NCBI GenBank assembly: GCA_965242785.1
Contig: CBDETA010000004.1
Coordinates: 1,178,001-1,242,000, forward strand
DNA from: Maricaulis sp965242785
Lineage (GTDB): Bacteria > Pseudomonadota > Alphaproteobacteria > Caulobacterales > Maricaulaceae
Direction of reading: 5' to 3'
DNA: 64,000 nt
Shown here: one piece after another, positions 41,199 to 48,652 of the stretch
Layout of the letters: every line of letters starts with the position of its first letter
How positions within the stretch are numbered: position 1 is the stretch's first letter
Made by a program: the position numbers and the translations under genes
Notes under the pieces: generated by a model
Seen by the model: the letters and a program-made list of their open reading frames with translations, nothing else
The model's database searches: none
Told to the model about the DNA's origin: nothing

Positions 41199-41987
41199 AT
41201 GAGCATAGTACTCAGCTGCCCATCCTGTTCCACACGCTACCGTGCCAATGCCGAGGCGATTGGCGCGAGCGGCCGGCGTGTGCGCTGCGCATCCTGCGGT
41301 CATGTATGGACCGCCGAGAGCGAGAATCCAACGGTTCAGGATGCGCCGCAAGCGGCCCCTGCAGCCGCGGCTCCCGCTGAAGCGGCAACCGAAAGCCTGC
41401 CGCACAAGGCCTTCCGCGCCCGTCAGGAGCGCAAGCGCCACACGCTGTCCGTCGCGGCGGCCGGCGGTGCCTGGGGCGGTTTTCTGGCTGCCTGTCTGTT
41501 GCTGGCCGCGTGCAGCTGGATCTTCCGCGTCGATATCGTCACCCTCTGGCCGCGTGCGGCCTCGGCCTATGCCGCAGTTGGTGCCGAGGTGAACCCTTAC
41601 GGCCTGACGGTCAGCGAACTGTCGATCCGCCGCGACAGTGATCACGGTGTGCCGCTTCTGGTCGTCGAGGGCGAGATCCACAATTTCGACCGCCGATCCC
41701 GCACCATTCCGGGCCTGCGCGCCGTGCTGCGCGATGCCGCGGGCGAGGCCGTCCTGGACTGGCCGGTCAATCTGTCGCACGCAGCCGTGCGCGCCGGCCG
41801 CAGCCAGTCTTTCCGCACCATCGTCTCCGATCCGCCACCCAGCGCGGTCGAGGTCGAGGTGACCCTCGCCGCCGCGAGCGACCTGCCGACTGGTGCGGTC
41901 GAGCCTCAACCCGAAGCGGACCACGACCACGTCGCGGAGATGGCCCAGTCGGCCCACCAACCGACGGTACAGGACGGGCACCACTAG
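41199..41987 (+). CDS. MJ0042-type zinc-ribbon protein with membrane anchor
   Basis: A 262-aa protein. The N-terminal zinc ribbon is CPSCSTRYRANAEAIG...VRCASCGHVW, two CxxC knuckles (MJ0042 domain). An Ala/Pro-rich linker follows, then a single membrane helix (GGFLAACLLLAACSWIFRV) and a periplasmic DUF3426-like domain (LLVVEGEIHNFDRRSRTIPGLRAVLRDAAGEAV). Such proteins often neighbour ftsEX in alphaproteobacteria; function is unknown. The His-rich end includes QPEADHDHVAEM. Confidence 0.87.
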   Translation: MSIVLSCPSCSTRYRANAEAIGASGRRVRCASCGHVWTAESENPTVQDAPQAAPAAAAPAEAATESLPHKAFRARQERKRHTLSVAAAGGAWGGFLAACLLLAACSWIFRVDIVTLWPRAASAYAAVGAEVNPYGLTVSELSIRRDSDHGVPLLVVEGEIHNFDRRSRTIPGLRAVLRDAAGEAVLDWPVNLSHAAVRAGRSQSFRTIVSDPPPSAVEVEVTLAAASDLPTGAVEPQPEADHDHVAEMAQSAHQPTVQDGHH

Positions 41988-42002
41988 GCGGGCGTGACGG
42001 CG

Positions 42003-42060
42003 CCCTTCTGCCCCCGCTTCGCGGAGGAAGGGTTTTCCCAAGGGCAAGGCCGAAGGGGGC
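42003..42060 (+). repeat. GCCCCCTTCG-type intergenic repeat
   Basis: Sequence CCCTTCTGCCCCCGCTTCGCGGAGG...GGCCGAAGGGGGC, related to 47251-47312. Inverted halves (CTTCTGCCCCC and GAAGGGGGC) can pair. It lies just after the zinc-ribbon gene, in the 380-bp gap 41988-42366 between convergent genes; that gap is almost entirely filled by three repeat units. Confidence 0.6.
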
Positions 42061-42110
42061 CTGTCCCAATCGCGAAATTCAGCCCACTTGGCACCCACCA
42101 CCCCAAACCA

Positions 42111-42143
42111 CCGTCATGGCCCGGACAAGCCGGGGGATGACGG
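42111..42143. repeat. CCGTCAT palindromic repeat
   Basis: CCGTCAT...CCGG-ACAAG-CCGG...ATGACGG, a 33-bp imperfect palindrome. It corresponds to the reverse complement of the unit at 15551. Confidence 0.65.
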
Positions 42144-42187
42144 TGTTTGACAGGGGAAGCATGGAAAGAGGCAAAGAAGCGTCTTTC

Positions 42188-42351
42188 CTCCCCACGCAGT
42201 GGGGAGGGGGACCGCGCAGCGGTGGAGGGGCCGCCGGAGCGAAGCGAAGGCGGAATGTCCGCGCCGAGCTCTGGCGCCACGCCGCCTGCGGCGGCGCCCC
42301 ATCGACCCGAGGTTGCGCCTCGGCCCACTTCCCCAACTTGCGTTGGGGAAG
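42188..42351 (-). repeat. Multi-hairpin intergenic repeat, copy 3 (reverse)
   Basis: Reverse-complement copy of 20525-20689 along its whole length. Hairpins on the plus strand are CTCCCCAC/GTGGGGAG, ACCGC/GCGGT, GCCGCC/GGCGGC, CCGAGG/CCTCGG and CTTCCCCAAC/GTTGGGGAAG. Stem bases differ from copy 2, but pairing is kept. It ends 15 bp before the YkgJ-family stop codon. Confidence 0.88.
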
Positions 42352-42366
42352 AAAAAACCGCCCCTC

Positions 42367-42690
42367 CTACGCCACACGCACCTCACGCACTTTTTCGCCC
42401 AGCACGCCATTGGCGCGGATGGCGAGGCGGCATTCGAAACTGCCGGCGCGGAAGGCGCGGCAGGCTTCCGGGCGGTGTTCGTAGACGCCGCAGATCGCCT
42501 GGCCGTTGCCCAGTTGCAGATGGGCACAGTGGCCGCAGGAGAAGTCCATGAATTGGCGTCCGCCTTCCTCGAACAGGTGTTCGGGCGGCAGGGGGCGGCC
42601 GGCGTCTTCCGGCAGCAGGACGAGATAGCGTTCATGGCGGCTGAAACAGCAGGCGCCACAGGTCACGCAGTCAAACTCGGTGTCCGACAT
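42367..42690 (-). CDS. YkgJ-family cysteine cluster protein
   Basis: A 107-aa protein of the Zn/Fe-chelating CxxCxxCC family. N-terminal FDCVTCGACCFSRH holds the C-x2-C-x2-CC cluster, followed by FSCGHCAHL, CGVYEHRPEACRAF and a last Cys in FECRLA. It probably binds a zinc or iron-sulfur centre; the family has no proven function. ATG at 42690. Downstream it meets repeat copy 3. Confidence 0.87.
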   Translation of the reverse strand: MSDTEFDCVTCGACCFSRHERYLVLLPEDAGRPLPPEHLFEEGGRQFMDFSCGHCAHLQLGNGQAICGVYEHRPEACRAFRAGSFECRLAIRANGVLGEKVREVRVA

Positions 42691-42861
42691 GGGATGTGCA
42701 CAAGATCCACCGCGCGAGGACGGCCGCCCGTCCCGGCCCGCGGCGCGGCGGAAATAATCGAAATCGCCGTGCGGTGCATCGAAAAAATTCCGTGCAGTCC
42801 AAGTGGAACCGTTTTGCGCCCTGGCGCGTTATTGCGGCAACAGCCAGACCTGGGGAGCAGG

Positions 42862-42954
42862 ATGCGGGCACGGTTCAGACAGTATTTCTACACGGCCGCC
42901 TTTGTCGGCGGCACGCTCGTGCTCATTTTCGGCGGCAGCCAGGCGCCGCTGTAA
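42862..42954 (+). CDS. 30-residue single-span membrane peptide
   Basis: MRARFRQYFYTAAFVGGTLV followed by LIFGGSQAPL and TAA. GGGGAGCAGG immediately upstream is a good ribosome site. Basic N-terminus then one hydrophobic segment. No family recognised. A hairpin follows eight bases after the stop, which supports a short independent transcript. Confidence 0.6.
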   Translation: MRARFRQYFYTAAFVGGTLVLIFGGSQAPL

Positions 42955-42960
42955 GCCTTC

Positions 42961-43014
42961 GCAGGACGGTGGCCTCTCCCCCCTGATCCGGGAGGCCAAG
43001 ACTGACCGTCCTGC
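42961..43014. terminator. Two-tier hairpin after the 30-aa peptide
   Basis: GCAGGACGGT (42961-42970) pairs with ACCGTCCTGC (43005-43014), and within it GGCCTC(T)CCC pairs with GGGAGGCC. There is no T-tract, so it is a terminator-like or structural element rather than a classical intrinsic terminator. The rest of the gap to 43243 shows nothing I can assign. Confidence 0.5.
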
Positions 43015-43242
43015 GATCCGGACCGCCGCATTGCGGCGCAACCGGCCTCGCGCAAGACCGGTGTCCCCAACGCCGGCCTGCCCGGTGCCCCGGCCCTCCC
43101 TGTTCGCCCTCGAAACGGCCGGGGCACCGACGCGGCGGCGAGGCGAGCCATAAGGTGGGTCGATGGCAGTCATCACAAAGATTGATTTTTCCTGCATCTC
43201 GACGCGCGCTAGCCTTTGTCCTGTCGATCAAGGAGAGGCCCG

Positions 43243-43422
43243 ATGTCCGAAGAGACTTTGAACACCGCCATGCTGAACGACCGCCGCGAAGCCGCCCGCC
43301 AGGCCCAGCGCCTGGCGCTCTATGCGCGGCTGGAACAGACCGCCCTGGCCCGCCAGTCCGCACAGTCTGCCGAGCCCGGGCATCGCCGTCCCGCCCGGCC
43401 GCGGCTGCGCACAAGCCACTAG
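43243..43422 (+). CDS. Small Arg/Ala-rich hypothetical protein
   Basis: A 59-aa protein, MSEETLNTAMLNDRREAARQ then AQRLALYARLEQTALARQSAQ, likely one amphipathic helix, with a basic Pro/Arg tail. AAGGAGAGG precedes ATG at 43243 at ideal spacing. No family recognised. It ends 85 bp before the DUF481 gene. Confidence 0.6.
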   Translation: MSEETLNTAMLNDRREAARQAQRLALYARLEQTALARQSAQSAEPGHRRPARPRLRTSH

Positions 43423-43507
43423 ACCGGCTTTACCGCCCATTGCCCCTGTGCTTCACCGCCCTAATCTCCGCCTTGAGTGGCGGACGGCAAACAGGCGGGA
43501 GCAGGTG

Positions 43508-44548
43508 ATGCGGAATTGGGTCACGGGATTGGTACTGGCTCTGGCGCTTCTGGGCGGCCGGGCCGAGGCACAGCTGGAGGCCGCCTACCGGGCGCTGCTG
43601 GAAACGGCAGATGCCAACCAGGATGACGCCGCCTTTCGCGAAACCGCCCGCATGATCGCGCTGACCACGCCCGGCGGCGAGGCGGAAGTCCATGCCGCCA
43701 TCGCTGCCGATCTGCCGCACCGCCTGGCGCTGGTTGCCGACTGGGCGCCGGTCGTCGACGCACCACTCTTGGCCGAAGCAGACGCTCCATCGGCTGCCGC
43801 CGCAGTCGAGGCCGGGGAGGTGGAAGAGGCAGACGACCCGCGCCGCGGCCGTCTGGCGCGCTTCATCCCGTCGCCCGGCGACCTGCCCTTCATCAACCGT
43901 GATGCCTGGGCCGGCCAGATCAGCCTCGGCGTCCAGCTGGCCAATGGCAATACCGAGCTGTCTGATTATGCCTTCAAGCTGCACCTCGATCGTGAAACCA
44001 CCGAGACCGGCTGGGGCATCGCCTCGAAGTTCGAATACTACTACACCGAGACCGATGCCCGGGTGACGCGCGACAACTGGCTGGTGTCCCTGCGCGGCGA
44101 ACGCCAGCTGGTCGATCGCTGGGGCTATTATGTCGGCGGCTCCTATGAGAGCGACAATCTCTCCTCCTTCGAGCGCTCGGCCTATCTCACCGGCGGTGGC
44201 ACCTTCCAGGCCATCGACCGCGAGGGGATGAGCTGGGATCTTCGTGCCGGTATCGGTGTCCGCTTCAACAAGCCCAATGATCCTGCCGAACCGGAAGAGA
44301 CCAATGCCATCGCCGAGTTCGGCTCCGACTTTGCCTGGGCGCTCACCGAGACCACCGATTTCGAGGCCGAGACCCTGATCCTTGCCGGCGGCAGCTCGCG
44401 CTTCGAACAGCGTTTCGGGGTGGTCACCTCCCTGGGCGGGTCCTGGTCGCTGCAGACCGGCGTGCGGGTGCGCCATGATGCCGATCCCTCTCCGGGCCGC
44501 GAGGCCACCGACACAAGGTTCGACATCGCCATCGCCCGGGAGTTCTGA
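43508..44548 (+). CDS. DUF481 outer-membrane beta-barrel protein A
   Basis: A 346-aa exported protein. Signal peptide MRNWVTGLVLALALLGGRAEA; an Ala/Glu-rich N-terminal region follows (to about residue 120). The DUF481 (YdiY-like) barrel has alternating strands such as QISLGVQLANGNTELSDYAFKLHL, SKFEYYYTETDARVTRDNWLVSLRGERQ and a terminal strand ending in Phe (DIAIAREF), as outer-membrane proteins do. Function unknown. A paralogue of identical length (346 aa) lies at 47612. GCAGGTG precedes the ATG. Confidence 0.85.
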   Translation: MRNWVTGLVLALALLGGRAEAQLEAAYRALLETADANQDDAAFRETARMIALTTPGGEAEVHAAIAADLPHRLALVADWAPVVDAPLLAEADAPSAAAAVEAGEVEEADDPRRGRLARFIPSPGDLPFINRDAWAGQISLGVQLANGNTELSDYAFKLHLDRETTETGWGIASKFEYYYTETDARVTRDNWLVSLRGERQLVDRWGYYVGGSYESDNLSSFERSAYLTGGGTFQAIDREGMSWDLRAGIGVRFNKPNDPAEPEETNAIAEFGSDFAWALTETTDFEAETLILAGGSSRFEQRFGVVTSLGGSWSLQTGVRVRHDADPSPGREATDTRFDIAIAREF

Positions 44549-44661
44549 CTGGCTTGATCCGGTCGCGTCCCGCCCCGCGTGCCGGGCGGCGATATTGCAC
44601 GCTTTGTTAAGGCCCTGTGCGGCATGATTTGGCCCTGACGCCTGATCAAGGAGGTGTCGTC

Positions 44662-45060
44662 ATGGGCAAGATTGTGACTTCAAGCTATCGCCGCGTGTCC
44701 GATCATTTCGAACCCGACCTCGTCGAGGACCCGCACGAGCAGCGCAAGCGCCGTGGCCATCTCGAACAGATCGACTACACCGTCTTTGCCGCCAACCAGG
44801 CGGTGATGGCCAAGACGATCCATTCCGTCGGCATTGATGACTTCCAGAACCTGGCGCTCTCCGCCTCCAAGGCCCGCAGCGCCTGGGTGGATGCGGCCAT
44901 GTCCGCCGCCCGCTCGCGCTCGCCCTTGACCGAAGAGGAGGTCAAGCGCCTCTCCCTTCTGCGCGGGGCCTATGACGAGCTGTCGGAAGCCTATGAAGCC
45001 ATGCGCCGCATGGTCGAGCGCGGCTATCTCCAGTTCAAGCCGCCGGCCACGAAGTCCTGA
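44662..45060 (+). CDS. Conserved-looking hypothetical protein
   Basis: A 132-aa soluble, helical protein without signal or membrane segment. AAGGAGG at 44649-44655 precedes ATG at 44662. Segments EDPHEQRKRRGHLEQIDYTVFAANQAVMAKT and RLSLLRGAYDELSEAYEAMRRMVERGYL suggest a helical bundle. No family recognised. It is about 100 bp before the sigma factor gene and could belong to the same regulon. Confidence 0.75.
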   Translation: MGKIVTSSYRRVSDHFEPDLVEDPHEQRKRRGHLEQIDYTVFAANQAVMAKTIHSVGIDDFQNLALSASKARSAWVDAAMSAARSRSPLTEEEVKRLSLLRGAYDELSEAYEAMRRMVERGYLQFKPPATKS

Positions 45061-45157
45061 TTTGCCGATCGCGCTGACATCCGATTGAACCTTTTCCGGT
45101 TCCGCCCGCACCCTTATCCCTGAAGGCCTCCTGTTGCGGAGGCAAAACGGGACACTG

Positions 45158-45730
45158 ATGACGCGCGACCGCAAACGCATCCTGTCGGAATACCTGGTGA
45201 TTTGCGCCCAGGGCGGAGATCGTGCGGCGTTCGGCCGTCTGGCCCGGCTCTGGCAGGCCGATCTTCTGCGTCATGCCCGCCGCCTGACCGATGACGCATC
45301 CGAGGCCCATGACGTCATGCAGGAGGCCTGGCTGGACATTGTCCGCGGCCTCGCCCGCCTCAACGCCCCCGGCGCATTTCCCGCCTGGGCCTGGCGCATC
45401 GTCTCGCGCAAGGCCGCGGCCCGCGTCCGGAGCCGGCAGAAAGACCGCCGGCTGTCCCAGGCGCTGACAGGCGAGTTCGCCGAGGCCCGTATCGACGGGG
45501 CCGGGGAGGCGGAGACCGCCAGCGATCTCGCGGCGATACGGCAGGCCATGGCGTCTCTGCCGGACGCCCAACGCATCACGCTCGCCCTCTATCACCAGGA
45601 CGGGCTCTCGATATCCGAAATTGCCGTCGCTCTCGGCGTGCCATCCGGCACGGTGAAGACACGGCTCATGCACGCCCGGCGCAAGCTCGCCGAGCGTTTT
45701 GATCCCGATCAGGAAAGGAGCGGATCATGA
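45158..45730 (+). CDS. ECF-type RNA polymerase sigma factor
   Basis: A 190-aa sigma-70 family (ECF) factor. Region 2: ECF-type DRAAFGRLARLWQADLLRHARRLTDDASEAHDVMQEAWLDIVRGLARL. Region 4: LPDAQRITLALYHQDGLSISEIAVALGVPSGTVKTRLMHARRKL. ATG at 45158 is preferred; TTG at 45134 near GGAGG would add eight residues. The stop overlaps the next gene's ATG (ATGA), so sigma and membrane partner are produced together. This arrangement is typical of sigma/anti-sigma pairs. Confidence 0.93.
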   Translation: MTRDRKRILSEYLVICAQGGDRAAFGRLARLWQADLLRHARRLTDDASEAHDVMQEAWLDIVRGLARLNAPGAFPAWAWRIVSRKAAARVRSRQKDRRLSQALTGEFAEARIDGAGEAETASDLAAIRQAMASLPDAQRITLALYHQDGLSISEIAVALGVPSGTVKTRLMHARRKLAERFDPDQERSGS

Positions 45731-46107
45731 CACGCAGTACACAAGACCTCGACCGCATGATTGCCGAAGCGCTCGACGCCGAGGACCGCGAGATCTTCGG
45801 CGAGCTGGGCGAGGAACCCGGCTATTTCGCCCAGGCCTTCGGCCTGTTCCGCGGCAAGCTCGCCTGGGTGATGTGGGTGATCTATATCACCAACATCCTC
45901 TGCGCGGGCCTGGCCATCTGGGCCGCCTGGCAGATGTTCCAGACCACCGATCCGGTCATGACCACCCGGTGGGCCGTCCTGGTTATGGTTTCGGTCTTCG
46001 TCGGGATATTCATGAAGTCGACGCTCGGCCACCAGCTCCTGCTCAACCGCGTCACCCGCGAAATCAAGCGCCTAGAGCTCCAGATCGCGCGTGGACAGTC
46101 GCGCTAG
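45727..46107 (+). CDS. Two-helix membrane protein, candidate anti-sigma partner (DUF6768-like)
   Basis: A 126-aa protein. N-terminal acidic helix (LDRMIAEALDAEDREIFGELGEEPGYF), then two predicted membrane helices (VMWVIYITNILCAGLAIWAAW and TRWAVLVMVSVFVGIFM), then a basic helical C-terminus. The acidic N-terminus could bind the sigma factor. It resembles, from memory, DUF6768 proteins linked to ECF sigma genes. AAAGGAG precedes the ATG within the sigma gene. Anti-sigma function is inferred from context only. Confidence 0.8.
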   Translation: MTRSTQDLDRMIAEALDAEDREIFGELGEEPGYFAQAFGLFRGKLAWVMWVIYITNILCAGLAIWAAWQMFQTTDPVMTTRWAVLVMVSVFVGIFMKSTLGHQLLLNRVTREIKRLELQIARGQSR

Positions 46108-46112
46108 TTTTC

Positions 46113-46180
46113 CTCCCCATGGAATGGGGAGGGGGCCTCGACCTCTCCACGTTCGGCCGCTCCCCCATTTCATGGGGAAG
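46113..46180 (-). repeat. Multi-hairpin intergenic repeat, short copy 4
   Basis: CTCCCCAT-GGA-ATGGGGAG at one end and CCCCAT-TTC-ATGGGG at the other, with a shortened middle. Its orientation matches copy 3 at 42188. It seems to be a deleted version that kept both terminal hairpins. Confidence 0.75.
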
Positions 46181-46215
46181 ACGCACAACGCGAAAGCCGC
46201 TCAACCATTCACGAA

Positions 46216-46252
46216 TAACCCCCATACGCATCACACGCATGTGAGGGGGTTA
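46216..46252 (+). promoter_or_regulatory. Bulged hairpin upstream of rpoH
   Basis: TAACCCCC pairs with GGGGGTTA (8 bp); inside, TCACA-CGCA-TGTGA forms a second stem, leaving a 7-base bulge on the 5' side. It lies about 100 bp before the rpoH start. It could be the 5' UTR structure of rpoH or a terminator for the upstream unit (no T run). A CCCCAAATAA stretch at 46271-46280 may be part of a promoter. Confidence 0.5.
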
Positions 46253-46352
46253 CATTTGGTGAGTCGGGTCCCCAAATAAGTTTCGGACACGGGCGATGGG
46301 GGCGTGCAAATGACGCATGTTCGCCGTCGGCTGATGGGATAGGATGACGCTT

Positions 46353-47240
46353 ATGGCCAATGCAGTTTCAGTCGCGCTTTCCCCGGAACAGGGTCTGTCC
46401 AGCTATCTGGCTGAGATCCGCCGCTTTCCGATGCTCTCCCAGGATGAGGAATTCATGCTGGGCAAGCGCTGGCGTGAGCACCAGGACGCCAGCGCCGCCG
46501 AGAAGCTGGTCACCTCGCACCTGCGCCTGGTGGCCAAGATCGCCATGGGCTACCGCGGTTACGGCCTGCCGGTGGCCGAAGTGATTTCCGAAGGCAATGT
46601 CGGCCTGATGCAGGCGGTCAAGAAATTCGATCCGGACAAGGGTTTCCGTCTGGCCACCTATGCCATGTGGTGGATCCGCGCCTCGATCCAGGAATACATC
46701 CTGCGCTCCTGGTCGCTGGTGAAAATGGGCACCACGGCCGCCCAGAAGAAGCTGTTCTTCAACCTGCGCCGGATGAAGAGCCAGATGCAGGCCATCGACG
46801 AGGGCGATCTGCGCCCCGACCAGGTCGAACAGATCGCCACCAAGCTCGGCGTGACCGAGGAAGAAGTGGTGTCGATGAATGGCCGCCTGTCCGGCCCCGA
46901 CGCATCCCTGAACGCGCCGCTGCGCGGCACGGAAGGCGAGGGGCAATGGCAGGACTGGCTCGCCGATGACGAGGCGGAAAGCCAGGAAGAGGAACTCGCC
47001 CAGTCGGACGAGTTCGAGACCCGCATGACGCTTCTGCAGTCGGCCATGGGCGAGCTCAATGAGCGCGAACGGCACATCCTGCAGGAACGCCGCCTGTCGG
47101 AAGAGCCGAAAACCCTGGAAGAACTCGCCGACCATTACGGCGTCAGCCGCGAACGCATCCGCCAGATCGAGGTGCGCGCCTTTGAAAAGCTGCAAAAGGC
47201 GATGAAGCAGATGGCCGCCGACCAGGGCCTGCTGAACTAG
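46353..47240 (+). CDS. rpoH: RNA polymerase heat-shock sigma factor RpoH (sigma-32)
   Basis: A 295-aa group 3 sigma factor directing heat-shock gene transcription. Region 2: LRLVAKIAMGYRGYGLPVAEVISEGNVGLMQAVKKFDPDKGFRLATYAMWWIRASIQEYILRSWSLVK. The RpoH box QKKLFFNLRRMK is intact. Region 4: ERERHILQERRLSEEPKTLEELADHYGVSRERIRQIEVRAFEKLQ. AGGA eight bases before ATG at 46353 supports that start; 46344 is a plausible alternative (three residues longer). RpoH is unstable and normally degraded by FtsH (3.3 kb). Confidence 0.96.
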   Translation: MANAVSVALSPEQGLSSYLAEIRRFPMLSQDEEFMLGKRWREHQDASAAEKLVTSHLRLVAKIAMGYRGYGLPVAEVISEGNVGLMQAVKKFDPDKGFRLATYAMWWIRASIQEYILRSWSLVKMGTTAAQKKLFFNLRRMKSQMQAIDEGDLRPDQVEQIATKLGVTEEEVVSMNGRLSGPDASLNAPLRGTEGEGQWQDWLADDEAESQEEELAQSDEFETRMTLLQSAMGELNERERHILQERRLSEEPKTLEELADHYGVSRERIRQIEVRAFEKLQKAMKQMAADQGLLN

Positions 47241-47250
47241 CGAAAACCGG

Positions 47251-47433
47251 GGGCTTCTGCCCCCGCCTTCGCGGGGGGAAGCGGTTTTGCGAGGCAAAAT
47301 CGAAGGGGGCGGGTCAATTGCACTTCCCCTATTCCCCCGAATTTCTCCCGGCCGAAGCCCGGCAAAAGCCGGGCGCAGAGCCGGGATCTCCTGATCTTCA
47401 CCCTCGCCAGGTCTTCCCGATAAGAGATCCCGG
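47251..47433. repeat. Repeat-filled gap between rpoH and DUF481 B
   Basis: The 371-bp gap 47241-47611 holds: a GGGCTTCTGCCCCCG...GAAGGGGGC unit (47251-47312) related to 42003-42060; a hairpin GCCCGGC-AAAA-GCCGGGC at 47357-47374; and an inverted repeat CCGGGATCTC (47381-47390) / GAGATCCCGG (47424-47433). The first hairpins may terminate rpoH. After 47470 the gap shows nothing I can assign apart from the leader of the next gene. Confidence 0.6.
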
Positions 47434-47611
47434 ATCGCGCTGGCGCGCGTCCGGCAAAAATCCACCTCGCGCCTGACCGTGCGAGGCCATCCCTCCAATT
47501 CCCCACGCCAAATCAACCTCTTCGCAAGGAATTTCGCATTATCGCGTAGCGCAAGGCTGGACCTGCCGGTTTTGCGCCGCTAGGTCTTTTGTCCGACGAA
47601 AGGTCCTGCGT

Positions 47612-48652
47612 ATGCGTTTGTCTGTCCTGTCGCTGTTGCTGGCGGCCATCACCGGGCCGCCCGCCCATGCCGAATTGTCCGAAGACTACCGCGCCCTTCT
47701 GGTGGCTGCGGACCGGACGCAGAGTGATGAAGACTTCCTGGAAACGCTTGAACTTCTTGCTTCTTTGACACCGGGCGGACGTATGGACGTCCAGGCCGCC
47801 GTGGCCGAACTCTCGCCGCGCCGGCTGGACCTGCTGGAAGGCTGGGTCGCCCCGGCCGATGCTGCAAGCGTCCTTGCTGACGCAACCGTTGCGATGGACG
47901 ATGCCGTCGCTGAACCGGGGCCAGACTCCGGGCACGCGGTTGGAACCGGCGACTCCCCTCTGAATGATCTGACCCAGGATCGCTGGAACGGTCTGGCCGA
48001 ATGGGTCCATCCGGCCCACTGGGACGGTCGGGTCAAGCTGGGCCTGGCCATCGACCAGGGCAATACCGACCAGACCGACTACAATGTCGCGCTGGAATTG
48101 CGCCGCCCGCTCAATGGCGGCTGGGGCCTGGATAGCAAGGCCGAGTACTACTACACCGAGAATGCTGGCGCGACGACGCGCGACCGCCTGTTCCTGCAGG
48201 TGCGCGGCGAACAGCCCTCGGTGGATCAGTGGAGTTATTTCGTCGGCTCCAGCTATGAGCAGGACCGCATGTCCGGCTTTGAATACGCCGCCATTCTGGC
48301 CGCCGGCGGCACCTATCACCCGCTCGACAGCGAACGCCAGAGCTGGATCCTGCGCGCCGGTCCCGGCGTGCGCCACCGGGTGCCCGACGGCATGAGCGGC
48401 CGTACGCGCTGGGTGCTGGAAATCGGTTCGGTCTATGATCTCGCCCTGTCCGACACGGCGCAGATCTCGTCAGAGACCACGCTTCTGGCCGGTCCGGAAC
48501 CGCGCGGCGAACAGCGTGTCGCCCTGACCACCGCCGTGGGCGGCAATTGGGGTGTCGAGCTGGGCTATCGCATCAAGCACGAATTCGAGGTCCAGCCGGG
48601 CGTCGATCCGACCGACAGCCGCCTGGACTTCTCCATCGTCCGCGAATTCTAA
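47612..48652 (+). CDS. DUF481 outer-membrane beta-barrel protein B
   Basis: A 346-aa paralogue of the protein at 43508, of exactly equal length. Signal peptide MRLSVLSLLLAAITGPPAHA; N-terminal region with YRALLVAADRTQSDEDFLETLELLASLTPGGRMDVQAAVAELSPRRL, clearly related to paralogue A. The barrel includes GRVKLGLAIDQGNTDQTDYNVALEL and SKAEYYYTENAGATTRDRLFLQVRGE, and ends in strand DFSIVREF. GAAAGGTC precedes the ATG. Function unknown, possibly envelope-stress related given neighbouring sigma genes. Confidence 0.85.
   Translation: MRLSVLSLLLAAITGPPAHAELSEDYRALLVAADRTQSDEDFLETLELLASLTPGGRMDVQAAVAELSPRRLDLLEGWVAPADAASVLADATVAMDDAVAEPGPDSGHAVGTGDSPLNDLTQDRWNGLAEWVHPAHWDGRVKLGLAIDQGNTDQTDYNVALELRRPLNGGWGLDSKAEYYYTENAGATTRDRLFLQVRGEQPSVDQWSYFVGSSYEQDRMSGFEYAAILAAGGTYHPLDSERQSWILRAGPGVRHRVPDGMSGRTRWVLEIGSVYDLALSDTAQISSETTLLAGPEPRGEQRVALTTAVGGNWGVELGYRIKHEFEVQPGVDPTDSRLDFSIVREF

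Noticed and set aside
41148..42101. N-terminal extension of FtsE to about 597 aa
   Set aside because: It runs antisense through the zinc-ribbon gene and into a repeat; GC-rich antisense frames stay open by chance.
42829..43414. Overlapping minus-strand frames of 122 and 163 aa near 43 kb
   Set aside because: Arg/Gly-rich, no motif, and antisense to small plus-strand genes with good ribosome sites.
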